Positions 42,113 to 51,593 of a stretch of 55,469 bases of DNA are shown here, piece after piece. Within the stretch, counting starts at the first letter, position 1, and every line of letters begins with the position of its first letter. The notes beneath the pieces were generated by a model. That model was not told the DNA's origin. It did not search any database and worked only from the letters and a program-made list of their open reading frames with translations. Location of the stretch: assembly GCA_020439995.1 (NCBI GenBank), contig JAGROY010000090.1:1-55469 (forward strand), given 5' to 3'. The stretch comes from Verrucomicrobiia bacterium (GTDB taxonomy: Bacteria; Verrucomicrobiota; Verrucomicrobiia; Verrucomicrobiales; DEV007). The translations under genes were made by a program, and so were the position numbers.

Positions 42113-42880
42113 CTACCACAATCGCCTGCTCTTTTCATCTTCCCGGTACTGGCGATAGAGAACGGAGTCCGGTTCTTCTTTCATGGAAAACCTGCAGATG
42201 AAACCCATGATGACACCTGCTACAAAGCCCCCGACGTGTGCCATGTAGGCGACGCCGCCGGTTTGTTCGGTGACGGCGATGGAGCCGTAGCCGCTGATGA
42301 GTTGCATGGCGGCCCACAGTCCGAGAACGATAAATGCTGGAATCGAGATGATCTGATAGAAGAAGACCGCGTTCACCCGGTTGTGAGGAAAGAGGACGAT
42401 GTAGGCTCCGAGGACGCCAGCGATCGCGCCAGATGCGCCAAGGTTCGGGATGACGCTCTGCGGATCTGTGGCGATCTGTGCGGCAGACGCGACAAAGCCA
42501 CTGACCAGGTAAAAGAGAATAAAGCGCACGTGGCCAAAGCGGTGCTCGACGTTGTCCCCGAAAATCCACAGGTACAACATATTGCCGCTGATGTGCCCCC
42601 ACCCGCCGTGCATGAACATGGAGGAAATCAAGGTGAGGTAAATCGGCGTCGGCCCTGGTTCTTGCGGGATCGGTATTGATTCGCCACCCGCAGACACCAG
42701 CACGGGCTGGACGAGGTCAATGCCGTTGAGGATCTCAGTAGGCACCACACTCCAGCCGTAGGTGAATCCGGGATTCGACAGCTGGTAGAGGAAAACGAGA
42801 ACGTTCGCTCCAAGAAAAACCCATGTCACCAGCGCGGGACTGGAGATGCCTCTGTTGTCGTCTGAGATTGGAAAGAGCAT
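42113..42880 (-). CDS. rhomboid-family intramembrane serine protease
   Basis: This 255-residue protein has six to seven TM helices and the rhomboid catalytic set: H-I-S-G-N (His96, Asn100) in helix 2, Ser150 in GASGAIAG and His215 in AHVGGFVAG. It cleaves TM substrates within the inner membrane. The long loop at about 40-82 (L1 region) is typical. The C-terminus is charged (YRQYREDEKSRRLW). It overlaps nothing and lies 37 bases upstream of the regulator remnant's tail on the other strand. Confidence 0.92.
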   Translation of the reverse strand: MLFPISDDNRGISSPALVTWVFLGANVLVFLYQLSNPGFTYGWSVVPTEILNGIDLVQPVLVSAGGESIPIPQEPGPTPIYLTLISSMFMHGGWGHISGNMLYLWIFGDNVEHRFGHVRFILFYLVSGFVASAAQIATDPQSVIPNLGASGAIAGVLGAYIVLFPHNRVNAVFFYQIISIPAFIVLGLWAAMQLISGYGSIAVTEQTGGVAYMAHVGGFVAGVIMGFICRFSMKEEPDSVLYRQYREDEKSRRLW

Positions 42881-42916
42881 GGTGCAGTGGGCAATAGAGT
42901 AAATGAGTAAATGGGC

Positions 42917-43933
42917 TTAGATTCCCACGTTCTTCAGCTCCTCTAGCAGCGCGACGGCGGCTTTATCATCGACGACCAGGGACGCTGGCATGTTATTGCC
43001 GAAGTGGTTCCAGTTGGAGAACTTCCACACCAGCTTTTTGTCACGGGTGATCTCGATGATCTGCGGGTTTTTCTTGGTGGCGTGGCAATTGCAGATGACC
43101 AGATTGCCATTGGCCAGTTCCTGCAAGCTGGTGACCCAGCCGAGCGTGACCCCTTCAATATCGTTTTGCTCTAACTTCCACACAATTTCCTTGGCAGGTG
43201 TGACTTCCAGAACGCTGTGACCATTTCCCGTGGATATCAGATAGTTGCCGTTGGAATGCTTGATGGCGGCGAAGGTTTTGTCACCGAACGCTTCCGGGCC
43301 GTGGCCGGGTTTGGGTTCCTTGCCAAACAGCGGCACGTCAAACTCCCACACTACTTTGCCCTCACCATCGTATTCGCGCACGACTCCATCACTTTCGTGA
43401 GACACCAGGTAGTGACCGTTCTGCAGTTTTCGCACACGCCGTGTATCGGAATGCGCGCTCGGGTTGTCCACCTTCAGCGGGATCTCCTTTCGAATGCGCC
43501 CCATGCGGTCGACTTCAATGATGCGGGCGGTGCCGCTTTCCGCGATCATGGTGTTGCCATCGGCGAGTCGCTGGAATGCGTGAACCTCCACGTTCTTGCC
43601 TTCGTTGCCATTCATGCGCGAGGCATCATAGCTCCACACAATTTCTTTCTTGAGGGTCATCTCCACGATCCGTGTCCAGCTTGTCTGGAACAGCAGATTT
43701 CCGTTGGGCAGCAGGTGGACGTCATGAATCGCACTGGTAGGATATTCCCAGAGCAAATTGGATTCGGCATCGACGATCGCCAGGTGATCGATGCCGCCGC
43801 CGGCTTCACCAGCGATGACGAGACGATTTGCGAGGTCGGTCTTTGCCAATGCTGACATCGGCATGAACAGGGCAGCTGCCAGAGCAAGGCTGGCAAGTTG
43901 GAAGTCGCTGAATTTATCGGAGAGGAGGAGCAT
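42917..43933 (-). CDS. secreted PQQ-like beta-propeller protein
   Basis: The likely protein has 338 residues from ATG 43933, because the 14 upstream codons give no signal peptide while FQLASLALAAALFMPMSALA does. Repeated blades have patterns such as LLPNGNLLFQT, RLADGNTMIAESG, KLQNGHYLVSHESDG, HSNGNYLISTGNG and ELANGNLVICNCH, each followed by I-x-E-(V/I)-x-x-x-(K/G)-x-(I/V)-V-W. This resembles arylsulfotransferase- or PQQ-like propellers that lack the enzymatic residues. It is probably a periplasmic scaffold or binding protein. Confidence 0.78.
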   Translation of the reverse strand: MLLLSDKFSDFQLASLALAAALFMPMSALAKTDLANRLVIAGEAGGGIDHLAIVDAESNLLWEYPTSAIHDVHLLPNGNLLFQTSWTRIVEMTLKKEIVWSYDASRMNGNEGKNVEVHAFQRLADGNTMIAESGTARIIEVDRMGRIRKEIPLKVDNPSAHSDTRRVRKLQNGHYLVSHESDGVVREYDGEGKVVWEFDVPLFGKEPKPGHGPEAFGDKTFAAIKHSNGNYLISTGNGHSVLEVTPAKEIVWKLEQNDIEGVTLGWVTSLQELANGNLVICNCHATKKNPQIIEITRDKKLVWKFSNWNHFGNNMPASLVVDDKAAVALLEELKNVGI

Positions 43934-44068
43934 AGCGCGCGGACTATGGCTGCACTGATTACCAGACTCCAGCAAAGAGTTGGCTTTTTAAGCCCGTTTG
44001 ACGAAATAATTGCCGAAACTGCATCCGCGTTCCGGTCTCCCTTGCGCGATCGGCAGCGGGAGAGCACC

Positions 44069-44530
44069 TCAGTTGAGACCACAGATGCGGTCAAATCCCT
44101 GCGGGTTTTCCAGACTCTGAAGTGTGAACGCAGGAGATTCCAGTTCCGGGCGCTGATTACTTGCGCGCAGGAGCGCTTCGCATTCCTCTTCAGTAATGGA
44201 ATCGTAGAACAGCGTTATCTCGAATTGAGGCTTCGCTGCGGGATAGGAAATGACCTCATGGCAGTCCACCACGATGCCCTTAAAATCGACAATACTTTCA
44301 CCGACTCGCGCGTCGCTGCAGGCATCGTCGGCCATTTCCGCGAAAGAGGATGCGGGCACCTGAATGTGGAGGAGCACCCCCAGCTGCAATGTTGCGCCCC
44401 ATTCAAACGACCGGCTACATCGCACGACGAGGCCATTGTTGTTTACCTGCACGACTTCAAAATCAGGAGTGAAGCTGAGCGGGAATCCTTGTTCGCCGTT
44501 GGACAATGGGAGCAGTGGATCTAAAGCCAT
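44069..44530 (-). CDS. PilZ-like domain protein
   Basis: The likely protein has 153 residues from ATG 44530; the frame extends to 44599, but that region contains TTGACA, a possible -35, so the shorter start is preferred. A small beta barrel is suggested by FEVVQVNNNGLVVRCSRSFE, LQLGVLLHIQVP and VDFKGIVVDCHEV, resembling PilZ-like domains. The RxxxR c-di-GMP motif is not evident. The C-terminal helix (SITEEECEALLRASN) is acidic. It is cytosolic. It is divergent from the efflux factor gene. Confidence 0.55.
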   Translation of the reverse strand: MALDPLLPLSNGEQGFPLSFTPDFEVVQVNNNGLVVRCSRSFEWGATLQLGVLLHIQVPASSFAEMADDACSDARVGESIVDFKGIVVDCHEVISYPAAKPQFEITLFYDSITEEECEALLRASNQRPELESPAFTLQSLENPQGFDRICGLN

Positions 44531-44722
44531 TCTATTTACTCTGGGGGATAGAGATTTGAAAGGATCACCTAACGCTAATAGAGGAAGCTCATGTGTCAAC
44601 CGGATCAGATTTTGTGGTGAATATTGAACTTTCTTTTGATTCTGGAAGACGTGTCGATTTCACATCCCGAAGAAACAAAGCGATCGACACAGGCAGATGA
44701 GTTTGTTAGGGCAGTCGCCCCC

Positions 44723-46150
44723 ATGTCGCTCTCGTACACTTTAAAATATTCCACATCCTGCCTCGTAATGCTGTCGTTCATCGGCTGCGCTGGGCTCACG
44801 ATGCAGAAACCGGAAGCGGATACGGTGGTGGTCGCAGAGCTTGACATTCCGTCTTTGTGGAAAAGTGCGGGAGAGGGCAATAATGGGCAAATCGCCTCGG
44901 GGTGGCTCAAGTCACTTAAGGATTCGGAAATGTCTGCAATGGTGAATGAAGCACTGGAACACAACCAGAATCTCAAAGTGGCGGCAGCACGCCTGCGCGC
45001 GGCCAAAGAAAGCACCATTGTGGGACGCGCCCAGCGGCTGCCATCCGTTGATTTTTCCAGTTCCGGTTCGCGAAATCGAGCAGGGAACGGCCCGGATCTT
45101 TCGCCTGATCGCTCGACGAATTATGGCCTGTCGCTCAACGCCTCATGGGAGATCGACCTGTGGGGACGGCTGCGCAATCTGGACCTCGCCAGCTATGATG
45201 ACTACATGGCCGCGAGCGCGGATTTTCGCGGCGCACGCCTTTCTCTGGCAGCCAACACAGCCAAGGCATGGTGCAATTTGATCACGGCCCGGCAACAGGC
45301 AACCCTCGCGCTGGAAACACGCGACAGCTACGTGCGCAACTTCCGCATTACCGAGCGTAATTTCAAAGCGGGCGATACCAGTGCCAGCGCGCTGGACGTG
45401 CAATTCGGCCGCAACAACATCGCCTCGGCCGAACGCGAACTGATCGACCGCCAACTCAGCAGAGATGAGGCCAAGCGTTCCCTTGAAGTTCTGTTAGGGC
45501 GCTACCCTGCGGCATCGCTGGAGGGGCGCGATCAGTTGCCGGATCTGCCTAAAGAGGTGCCCGTTGGCCTGCCATCAGAGCTTCTCCTGCGGCGTCCGGA
45601 TCTGGTCGCCGCAGCAGCGGACCTGCGGGCATCGGCCAATCGCGCGGATGCCGCCCGCAAGGACTTGCTGCCGTCCATTCGCCTGTCCGGGCGAGGTTCC
45701 TCGTCCAGTGCTGAACTTGGAAAGATGCTGATCGATCCTGAATACATGGTGTGGAATGTGGCATCATCCCTGGCACAGACCGTCTACAGTGGTGGCTCAC
45801 CCACAGCCCAGGCACGCCAGGCGCTGGCGCGCAACGAGATTGCCATCCGCACCTTCGCCGAGATCGCACTGCAGGCGTTTCGCGAAGTCGAGTCCGCGCT
45901 GGCAATTGAAAGATCACTGGCCAAGCAGGAAGAATTCCTCGCCACCGAGTTGCAGCAGGCCAACCTGGCAGAAGTGCAGGCATCCCGTGACTACTCGCGG
46001 GGAATCGTCGGCATTCTTGAAGTTCTCGAATCCCAGCGCCGTGCCGTGAACGCCCGCCGTTCCATGATCTCCCTGCGCAACCAGCGCCTGCAAAACCGCA
46101 TCGACCTGCACCTCGCTCTCGGCGGCGATTTCGCCACTCCGGCACCGTAG
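44723..46150 (+). CDS. NodT-type outer-membrane efflux lipoprotein
   Basis: The likely protein has 475 residues from ATG 44723, giving a lipoprotein signal with the lipobox FIGC. Upstream codons from the TTG at 44624 lack any signal. It has two repeated TolC-type halves: NEALEHNQNLKVAAARLRAA with NASWEIDLWGRLR, and LLLRRPDLVAAAADLRASAN with FAEIALQAFREVESAL. It forms the trimeric outer-membrane exit duct of tripartite RND or MFS pumps. No membrane-fusion or inner-membrane partner is in the window, so it is an orphan here or shared. Confidence 0.9.
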   Translation: MSLSYTLKYSTSCLVMLSFIGCAGLTMQKPEADTVVVAELDIPSLWKSAGEGNNGQIASGWLKSLKDSEMSAMVNEALEHNQNLKVAAARLRAAKESTIVGRAQRLPSVDFSSSGSRNRAGNGPDLSPDRSTNYGLSLNASWEIDLWGRLRNLDLASYDDYMAASADFRGARLSLAANTAKAWCNLITARQQATLALETRDSYVRNFRITERNFKAGDTSASALDVQFGRNNIASAERELIDRQLSRDEAKRSLEVLLGRYPAASLEGRDQLPDLPKEVPVGLPSELLLRRPDLVAAAADLRASANRADAARKDLLPSIRLSGRGSSSSAELGKMLIDPEYMVWNVASSLAQTVYSGGSPTAQARQALARNEIAIRTFAEIALQAFREVESALAIERSLAKQEEFLATELQQANLAEVQASRDYSRGIVGILEVLESQRRAVNARRSMISLRNQRLQNRIDLHLALGGDFATPAP

Positions 46151-46236
46151 GCGGTTCTCCCAAACAGCCCCCCTCTTGCAGCTGTATGCTGCAGACCGAC
46201 CACTAGCACCACTATCCAGATTCCTCCGCTCGCTAC

Positions 46237-47217
46237 TTGAATCCCGTAGTGACCGAACTACGGTTCCGCAAGATGCTGCCGCTCCAGTTCCTCTATACTT
46301 TTCGCGATTTGATGCGCGACGAAGGGATACGGTTCGCCATCACGTCGGGGATGGCCTGTGTTTACTATGGGTTGCAGCAGAACACCAAGGATTCGGACTG
46401 GATCATTCACCCGGACGACATTGACAGACTCCGTGTGCTGCTCGACGGAAAACAACGCCATGTTCCACCTTGGAGAATCAGCTATCGCGGCATCTTCGGC
46501 GCGCCCCTGGAGAAAGGGTATCTGGCAGCAGGATGGACAAGTCATCTTTCTATCTGGCCAGAGGCAGGCGGCCCAGAAGAGCATGTCGATATTTTTGGAG
46601 TTCCCCCTCGAGTCGTGGGTTCAGGACTCGATGCAGACGACGAGGGCTTCGCCACCCGCGAAACAGTTGCGCTGATGAAGCGAACCGATCGCGACAAAGA
46701 CTGGCCGATCGTTGACGGGCTTGGCTGGCAATTCGCTGCCGAAAATGATTTCCGGAATGCCGTTCTCCATATCCAGAATGCGGATCGACTGATTGAACTC
46801 TGGGAAAATCTTCCTGACAAAGACCGAATTCCCTGCCTTGCCGTCCGGCCGCTGTTAGGTTTGATCTCAGCAGAAGTGGATCCTATCGAGCTGACAGGCT
46901 GGATTCGCCTTGAACGTCTTGTCTGGGAACAGGTAAATCGCGAGCGTTACGGGCGCTATCAGCGGGCGTGGAAAGAGTTTTACAGGAATTGGCGCACAAC
47001 AGAAGACTGGATTTGGCCCACGGCTGATCCCTTCAGGATTCAGCATCAGCAGATCCTTGAAGCGGCGCAAAAACACTCGCTTCCTGTCGACCCATTCGCC
47101 GGGATCGATCGACAATCGTTGATCAATACTGCCACCAGCAACGCTGCTAAAGCTGGCCTGACCACCATCGACAACGTGAAACGCGTGACCCCCCCAACAA
47201 CCGTCCTGCTGCCTTGA
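46237..47217 (+). CDS. nucleotidyltransferase-fold protein
   Basis: This 326-residue protein starts from TTG 46237; ATG 46273 (MLPLQFLYTF) is an alternative. Neither has a clear ribosome site. The segment RFAITSGMACVYYGLQQNTK then DSDW fits the nucleotidyltransferase-fold pattern h-G-(G/S/M)...x(10-13)-D-x-D, with Gly38, Asp52 and Asp54. The rest is helical with a Trp-rich region (EFYRNWRTTEDWIWPTADPF). No AbiEii or MNT family assignment is possible by eye. Its TGA overlaps the TTG start of the 67-aa gene (TTGA), so the two are translationally coupled. Confidence 0.6.
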   Translation: MNPVVTELRFRKMLPLQFLYTFRDLMRDEGIRFAITSGMACVYYGLQQNTKDSDWIIHPDDIDRLRVLLDGKQRHVPPWRISYRGIFGAPLEKGYLAAGWTSHLSIWPEAGGPEEHVDIFGVPPRVVGSGLDADDEGFATRETVALMKRTDRDKDWPIVDGLGWQFAAENDFRNAVLHIQNADRLIELWENLPDKDRIPCLAVRPLLGLISAEVDPIELTGWIRLERLVWEQVNRERYGRYQRAWKEFYRNWRTTEDWIWPTADPFRIQHQQILEAAQKHSLPVDPFAGIDRQSLINTATSNAAKAGLTTIDNVKRVTPPTTVLLP

Positions 47218-47417
47218 ACTCCGACCCTGTCTACCCCGAAGCCTACTACGAACACATCGCCGAAACGATGGGGCAGGAAGCTGCTGACTGGGCAAGGCTT
47301 CCGCGCGAAGAAAGGGAGAAAGTCCTGACTTGGTACCACGCAAACTTCAATACACCGGACGACCTCTCGCCCTGGCCGCCCGAATTGGGGGAGCTGAATG
47401 ATCGGGGTAAAGGATAA
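47214..47417 (+). CDS. 67-residue protein coupled to the nucleotidyltransferase gene
   Basis: A small acidic protein (SDPVYPEAYYEHIAETMGQE at the start, then DWARLPREEREKVLTWYHAN) starts at TTG inside the TTGA overlap with the upstream stop. There is one predicted helix-loop-helix and no known motif. The overlap and acidic character would suit a partner protein or antitoxin-like role, but nothing proves it. Confidence 0.55.
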   Translation: MNSDPVYPEAYYEHIAETMGQEAADWARLPREEREKVLTWYHANFNTPDDLSPWPPELGELNDRGKG

Positions 47418-47438
47418 ACGGCAAAGAGCAGACATCAG

Positions 47439-48080
47439 CTATTCCTTAGACGCCCGGTAGTGGCAGATGATCTCAGCCAGAGACTCGGCGTGAGTCATCG
47501 TGATGAGATGCCCACCTCCTTCGATCACATGATCAGAGAACAAGTGGCCGCTTGGAAAAGTTCTGTCACGGTCGCCGTGTATGCGGGTGCACTTGACCGA
47601 ACTCGGGCCGCTCGGTTTCCAAGAAAGTGTGGCAGCAGTAGCCCACCGATACCACTCACCGTCTGGATTGGACCGATGGAACATTTGTCCGCTGGCACAG
47701 GCACCAACGAAACCCAGTGCGGCTCGACACATTCCAGTTGGCAGAAATCGCAACCACCTCCACGGCTGAGGTAACTCGGCGGTTGATCCGATCGACGCAA
47801 CGACGATGCAAATCCGAGCGTCTAACAATGGTGCAATTTCTTGCGCAATGATTCCGCCAAAAGACACTCCCACCACATCACAGGGACCGGTCAAATTGAG
47901 ATCGGTGATCAAAAATCTCGAATACTCCTGTACAGTCCTCGCCTTGCCTGGCGAGATCCAGTTGACCCGCAACAGCTCTCCCTGTAGCAGTGGTGCAAGC
48001 CTGTCGAATGCTCGTTGGGTCGGACTCATTCCAGGTAGCAAGAGCAGTTTGCGTTCGTTTCGTTCCATTGTGGTGCGCAT
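47439..48080 (-). CDS. small alpha/beta hydrolase
   Basis: The likely protein has 213 residues from ATG 48080; ATG 48068 is also possible, while the frame open to 48173 lacks hydrolase sequence. It has the beta-strand start KLLLLPGMSPTQRAFDRLAP, the nucleophile elbow G-V-S-F-G-G with Ser73, the Asp candidate 172 in HGDRDRTFP and His191 in EGGGHLITM. It is a cytosolic lipase/esterase-like enzyme of unknown substrate. Confidence 0.75.
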   Translation of the reverse strand: MRTTMERNERKLLLLPGMSPTQRAFDRLAPLLQGELLRVNWISPGKARTVQEYSRFLITDLNLTGPCDVVGVSFGGIIAQEIAPLLDARICIVVASIGSTAELPQPWRWLRFLPTGMCRAALGFVGACASGQMFHRSNPDGEWYRWATAATLSWKPSGPSSVKCTRIHGDRDRTFPSGHLFSDHVIEGGGHLITMTHAESLAEIICHYRASKE

Positions 48081-48373
48081 CAATCTTCGCCAGAGTAGTA
48101 TCCATTGTCCATGTCCCTGTTCAGGTGATCGATATCGCGCAGGATTTCCGCCGTGTTGGCTTTTTCTAGCCACTGCACGGTCAGAATGGGACAGCTCCCG
48201 GAGTTCGCGACACTTGGCACGGTGGTTGCTATGTTAGTTGTTGATCCCAGTGATCGCAGCCTGACCGGTGAATCTGAAGTTTCGGGGGTTTCTTCAGAGC
48301 CGGTCGGGCTGATACTTTTTCAACGCTCGGTGTAGCCTTGAGAGATTAGAACTACCCTATGCCAAAGTCGACA

Positions 48374-51037
48374 TCATTCGGTTCGCAGCGCCTCTGACAA
48401 GCCAACTTTCCCCGCCTTCCATGCAGGAAAAAAGGCAGCGAGGACGGCGACGGGAATGACCCAGACAGGTGTCCAGATCAGCTCGCTGAGAGGGATCCGG
48501 AAATCAATCGTCCAGCCGAAGAAAGCCTTGTTCACAACCCAGGTGAGCACCATGGAAAGCAGCACTCCGCAGGCGACTCCAGCGACGCTACTGGCGAGCC
48601 CAAGCAGGGCACCTTCTCCCAGAAACAGGGCAATGACCTGCCTCGGCGTGGCACCCAAGCTGCGGTAGAGTGCGATTTCCCGAGCTCGCTCCATCACGAG
48701 AGTGGTCAGCGACAGCACTATACCTAACGCTGCAACAACAATGGCAATGAGGCGCAGCACATGGGTGATGGCGAAGGTCTGGTCAAAGATATCGAGTGCC
48801 CGCTGCCGCAGGGCGCGGTTCGAGTAGATCGCCAGCTCGCTGTCACCGCTGTGGCTGGCGCGCACTTTATCGATCAACTCCTGAATGGCCGCGTCGGGAG
48901 TGCCTTCCTTCAGAAACACGCCCATGGAGTGATAGCGCTGATCGTCCCAGTAGAGGTCGAAATTCTCCCGCGTCATCATCAGCCTGCCCTGGCTGTCGGC
49001 GTAGTCGTAGTAGACACCGGCGACAGTGAATTCCCGGCTGCCAGTCGGCGTGCGCAGCGAGACGGTATCTCCAGCGGACAGACCGCGCCGGGCGGCGAGA
49101 ATCTCGCTGGCGATGACGTGATTCGGCGCGAAAAATGCGAGCGTCTTCGCCTCGTCGCTGCCACCAGTGAAGGCGAGGTTGCGTCGGTTGGTGCCATCGA
49201 CCACTCCCAGGTTCGCCGGTTCGTCGTTCAGCACCACTTCGTAGTCGCGAAAGCGATCAGTCGCCTCCACTTCCGGCGCTGCCAGCAGCTCCTGGCGCAG
49301 GCTTTCGGGCAGGAATGCCTGGGCACCGAGGACTTCGTTCGCCGCCGGGGTGATGTAGATATCTGCAATGACCGTGCGGTCAATCCAGGCACCCAGCGTG
49401 TCGCGAAAGGAGGTGATCATCACTGCGACTCCGATCATCATGGCAATGGCGGACATCAGTGCTGCCGACGTCACTGCGGTCCGGTTCAGCGAGCGCACGA
49501 AGTCCTCGGCACTCAGCCGGGCGACAATATTCCGTCCCACGCACTTGCGGGCGAAGTGACCAATGAGCAGCGCCATCTGCGGCATGATCAGCGAGAAGCC
49601 AGCCATGAGAAAAAAGCAGGAGGCAAAGCTGATCCAGGCCGGTCCAGTGACCAGCGCCAGCCATGCCAGAGCACCTGCCAGCAACACAGACGCAATCCCA
49701 ATCAGACACAGCCGCAGCGCCTGCGGGCTCCTCGATTCAAAGAGGCGCGGGTTCCGCAACGCATCGACGGGCTGGATCCGCGCAGCCTCTCTGGCAGGCA
49801 GCCAGGCACCGGTGATCACGGTGGCAAACCCGGCGATCGCGGCCTCGGCAATCCGCTGTGGCGAAAAGAACGGCTGCTCGATGCTCACCAGAATGTAGTG
49901 CATCGAGATGACCTTTGACATCGCATCCAGCAGGCTGCGTGCAAGCAGGATGCCGCCAAAGACACCCAGCGTCACTCCTAACAATCCCACCACAAAGGCT
50001 TCCAGCAGAAACATGCCCTGCACCTGCGCCGAGCTCGCGCCCATCGATCGCAGCGTCCCGATCTCCTTCCGCCGCCGCACCACGGATGCGGAAACCGTGT
50101 TGTAAATCAGGAACACACCGACCAACAGAGATACCATGCTGAGCGCCCGCAGATTCAGCTGAAATCCTTCAAGCATGAGCTGCACCTGCAGGCTGCGCTG
50201 CTGCGGAGCGGCCACGGTGACACTGTCAGGCAGCATTTGCTCCAGGGCAGTCGTTGTTTCCTGCATGGTACTCGGATCGTCGAGGACGACTTGAATCGAT
50301 GTAAGAGTACCGCTCGTTCCAAGCAGCTCCTGTGCCCAGCCAATGTCCATGGCCGCCACCCGCGTCGAAACGTAACCGTCACGGCTGGTTTCGCGATCGA
50401 TGACGAAGCCGACGGTGGCGTCGACCGTCTCACCATTGACCAGAAGCTGGAATGTATCCCCCTGCGCGAGGCCATTGCGCTCACAGAACTCGCGCGACAG
50501 AGCGAGGAAATTCGGCCGCGCCAGCCAGCCCGTGAGATCCGTCTGGTATCCCTGGGAAGTGATGCCAAGCTCGCCAGTGTGGAAGTCGCTATTTGTGAAA
50601 GGATCGACGCCGACGATGCGCAGGTATTCACCTTCCTTGCCCGGGAGCGTCACATAGCCTTCCACCACTGGCGTTGCCGCTCTGACACCCGAGAAGGCAG
50701 CCACTTCCGGCAACAGGGCATCGTCCACGCCGTCCGCCTTCACCACTGGCCGCAGCTCCAGCTGGCTTTTGCCCGCAACCAGATCGACCCCGGCCTGAAA
50801 CGCGCTGTTGGCTGAAAAATTCGCCGTCTGGATCGCAAGATAAACCGCCACGCCGAGCGCAACACTCAACACGTTGAGCGCTGCGATCACCTTGTGGCGA
50901 AGCGCATAACGAATAATGACTGGATAGATGAGCCGGAGTCCGAACACGGGAAGATGGATACGGCAGAAACCGCCCAAACGCTGCCAGAAACATCCACTCT
51001 CTTTTGGCAGCGTCGAGGTACCAGCAATCGGGATCAA
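48374..51037 (-). CDS. large FtsX/MacB-type ABC transporter permease
   Basis: This 887-residue protein has an N-terminal TM (ALNVLSVALGVAVYLAI), then a periplasmic MacB-like core domain. A first FtsX block (about 295-430: LRALSMVSLLVGVFLIYNTV, RRKEIGTLRSMGASSAQVQG) and a second N-terminal-like TM plus periplasmic domain follow. The second FtsX block is at the C-terminus (LRLIAIVVAALGIVLSLTTL, REIALYRSLGATPRQVIALF). Such duplicated permeases move lipoproteins, lipids or peptides and need an ATPase, which is not in the window. The start is uncertain: the first 30 codons look unlike the family, and GTG at 50947 fits better. Confidence 0.88.
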   Translation of the reverse strand: MIPIAGTSTLPKESGCFWQRLGGFCRIHLPVFGLRLIYPVIIRYALRHKVIAALNVLSVALGVAVYLAIQTANFSANSAFQAGVDLVAGKSQLELRPVVKADGVDDALLPEVAAFSGVRAATPVVEGYVTLPGKEGEYLRIVGVDPFTNSDFHTGELGITSQGYQTDLTGWLARPNFLALSREFCERNGLAQGDTFQLLVNGETVDATVGFVIDRETSRDGYVSTRVAAMDIGWAQELLGTSGTLTSIQVVLDDPSTMQETTTALEQMLPDSVTVAAPQQRSLQVQLMLEGFQLNLRALSMVSLLVGVFLIYNTVSASVVRRRKEIGTLRSMGASSAQVQGMFLLEAFVVGLLGVTLGVFGGILLARSLLDAMSKVISMHYILVSIEQPFFSPQRIAEAAIAGFATVITGAWLPAREAARIQPVDALRNPRLFESRSPQALRLCLIGIASVLLAGALAWLALVTGPAWISFASCFFLMAGFSLIMPQMALLIGHFARKCVGRNIVARLSAEDFVRSLNRTAVTSAALMSAIAMMIGVAVMITSFRDTLGAWIDRTVIADIYITPAANEVLGAQAFLPESLRQELLAAPEVEATDRFRDYEVVLNDEPANLGVVDGTNRRNLAFTGGSDEAKTLAFFAPNHVIASEILAARRGLSAGDTVSLRTPTGSREFTVAGVYYDYADSQGRLMMTRENFDLYWDDQRYHSMGVFLKEGTPDAAIQELIDKVRASHSGDSELAIYSNRALRQRALDIFDQTFAITHVLRLIAIVVAALGIVLSLTTLVMERAREIALYRSLGATPRQVIALFLGEGALLGLASSVAGVACGVLLSMVLTWVVNKAFFGWTIDFRIPLSELIWTPVWVIPVAVLAAFFPAWKAGKVGLSEALRTE

Positions 51038-51132
51038 GGAACGAGGCCAGCCGCAGCTCCGATGGGCGATGCCCTCAGGAAGCGTCGGTGGAATCGGGCA
51101 GCTGATCGGGGCTCAATTTCCAGCGATGAGAG

Positions 51133-51468
51133 CTATCTACGCTTATGGATACGCTTAAGGCGCTTGATCCTCTTGCTTTGATAGCTATTGATGGCCTTGG
51201 CCAAGGGAGTGATCGGTGGGATTCTCAAGTGCGTAATCGAAACGCAATACGCTTCCGTTTTTGCAATCTTCTCCGACTCGATCACACACAGGATTCCAGC
51301 CTCATCACCTCCATCAATCGCATCAACGATTCTTATTCTGTCGCCACTCTTTAATTCCCTCAAGCCTGGCTCTCCACGCACCAATTCCCTCGAAGGATAC
51401 ACCTCCAGGGGCAGCGCCTCCTTGATTTCACTCAGGAGCGCCATCACTTCAAACGCATCGTCGATCAT
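51133..51468 (-). CDS. conserved-looking small protein, unrecognised
   Basis: This 111-residue protein has an acidic N-terminus (MIDDAFEVMALLSEIKEAL), a beta stretch (LKSGDRIRIVDAIDGGDEAG) and a strongly basic tail (YQSKRIKRLKRIHKRR). It is the third gene of the unit beginning at 52681, six bases after the small frameshifted gene. The basic tail might bind nucleic acid. I do not recognise a family. Confidence 0.5.
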   Translation of the reverse strand: MIDDAFEVMALLSEIKEALPLEVYPSRELVRGEPGLRELKSGDRIRIVDAIDGGDEAGILCVIESEKIAKTEAYCVSITHLRIPPITPLAKAINSYQSKRIKRLKRIHKRR

Positions 51469-51474
51469 CTCAGC

Positions 51475-51593
51475 CTATGTAGCACCCCTCTTTCGGTGCT
51501 CCAAGCAGATTCTCAGCTCCTCAGGCAACGCAATCCCGAACTTCTTCAGAAACTCGGGGTATCCTCGGAATCTTTATCGCCGCAGCTGGTCAT
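51475..51593 (-). pseudogene. frameshifted small gene in the DUF7309/DUF6930 operon
   Basis: An ATG at 51593 sits in an ATGA overlap with the upstream stop and encodes MTSCGDKDSE before stopping after 15 codons. The next frame continues GYPEFLKKFGIALPEELRIC, then LEHRKRGAT and stops at 51475, six bases from the next ATG. One base added or lost near 51560 restores about 38 codons linking the two neighbours, so this was probably a coupled small gene. Confidence 0.45.

Noticed and set aside
41797..42138. 113-codon minus-strand ORF
   Set aside because: It is the complement of the decayed winged-helix gene, whose match is much better on the plus strand.
43898..44524. 208-codon plus-strand ORF opposite the PilZ-like gene
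   Set aside because: The antisense frame has the better domain match and compositional fit.
48761..49918. 385-codon ORF opposite the FtsX permease
   Set aside because: It is the antisense shadow of a gene with strong codon structure and known motifs.
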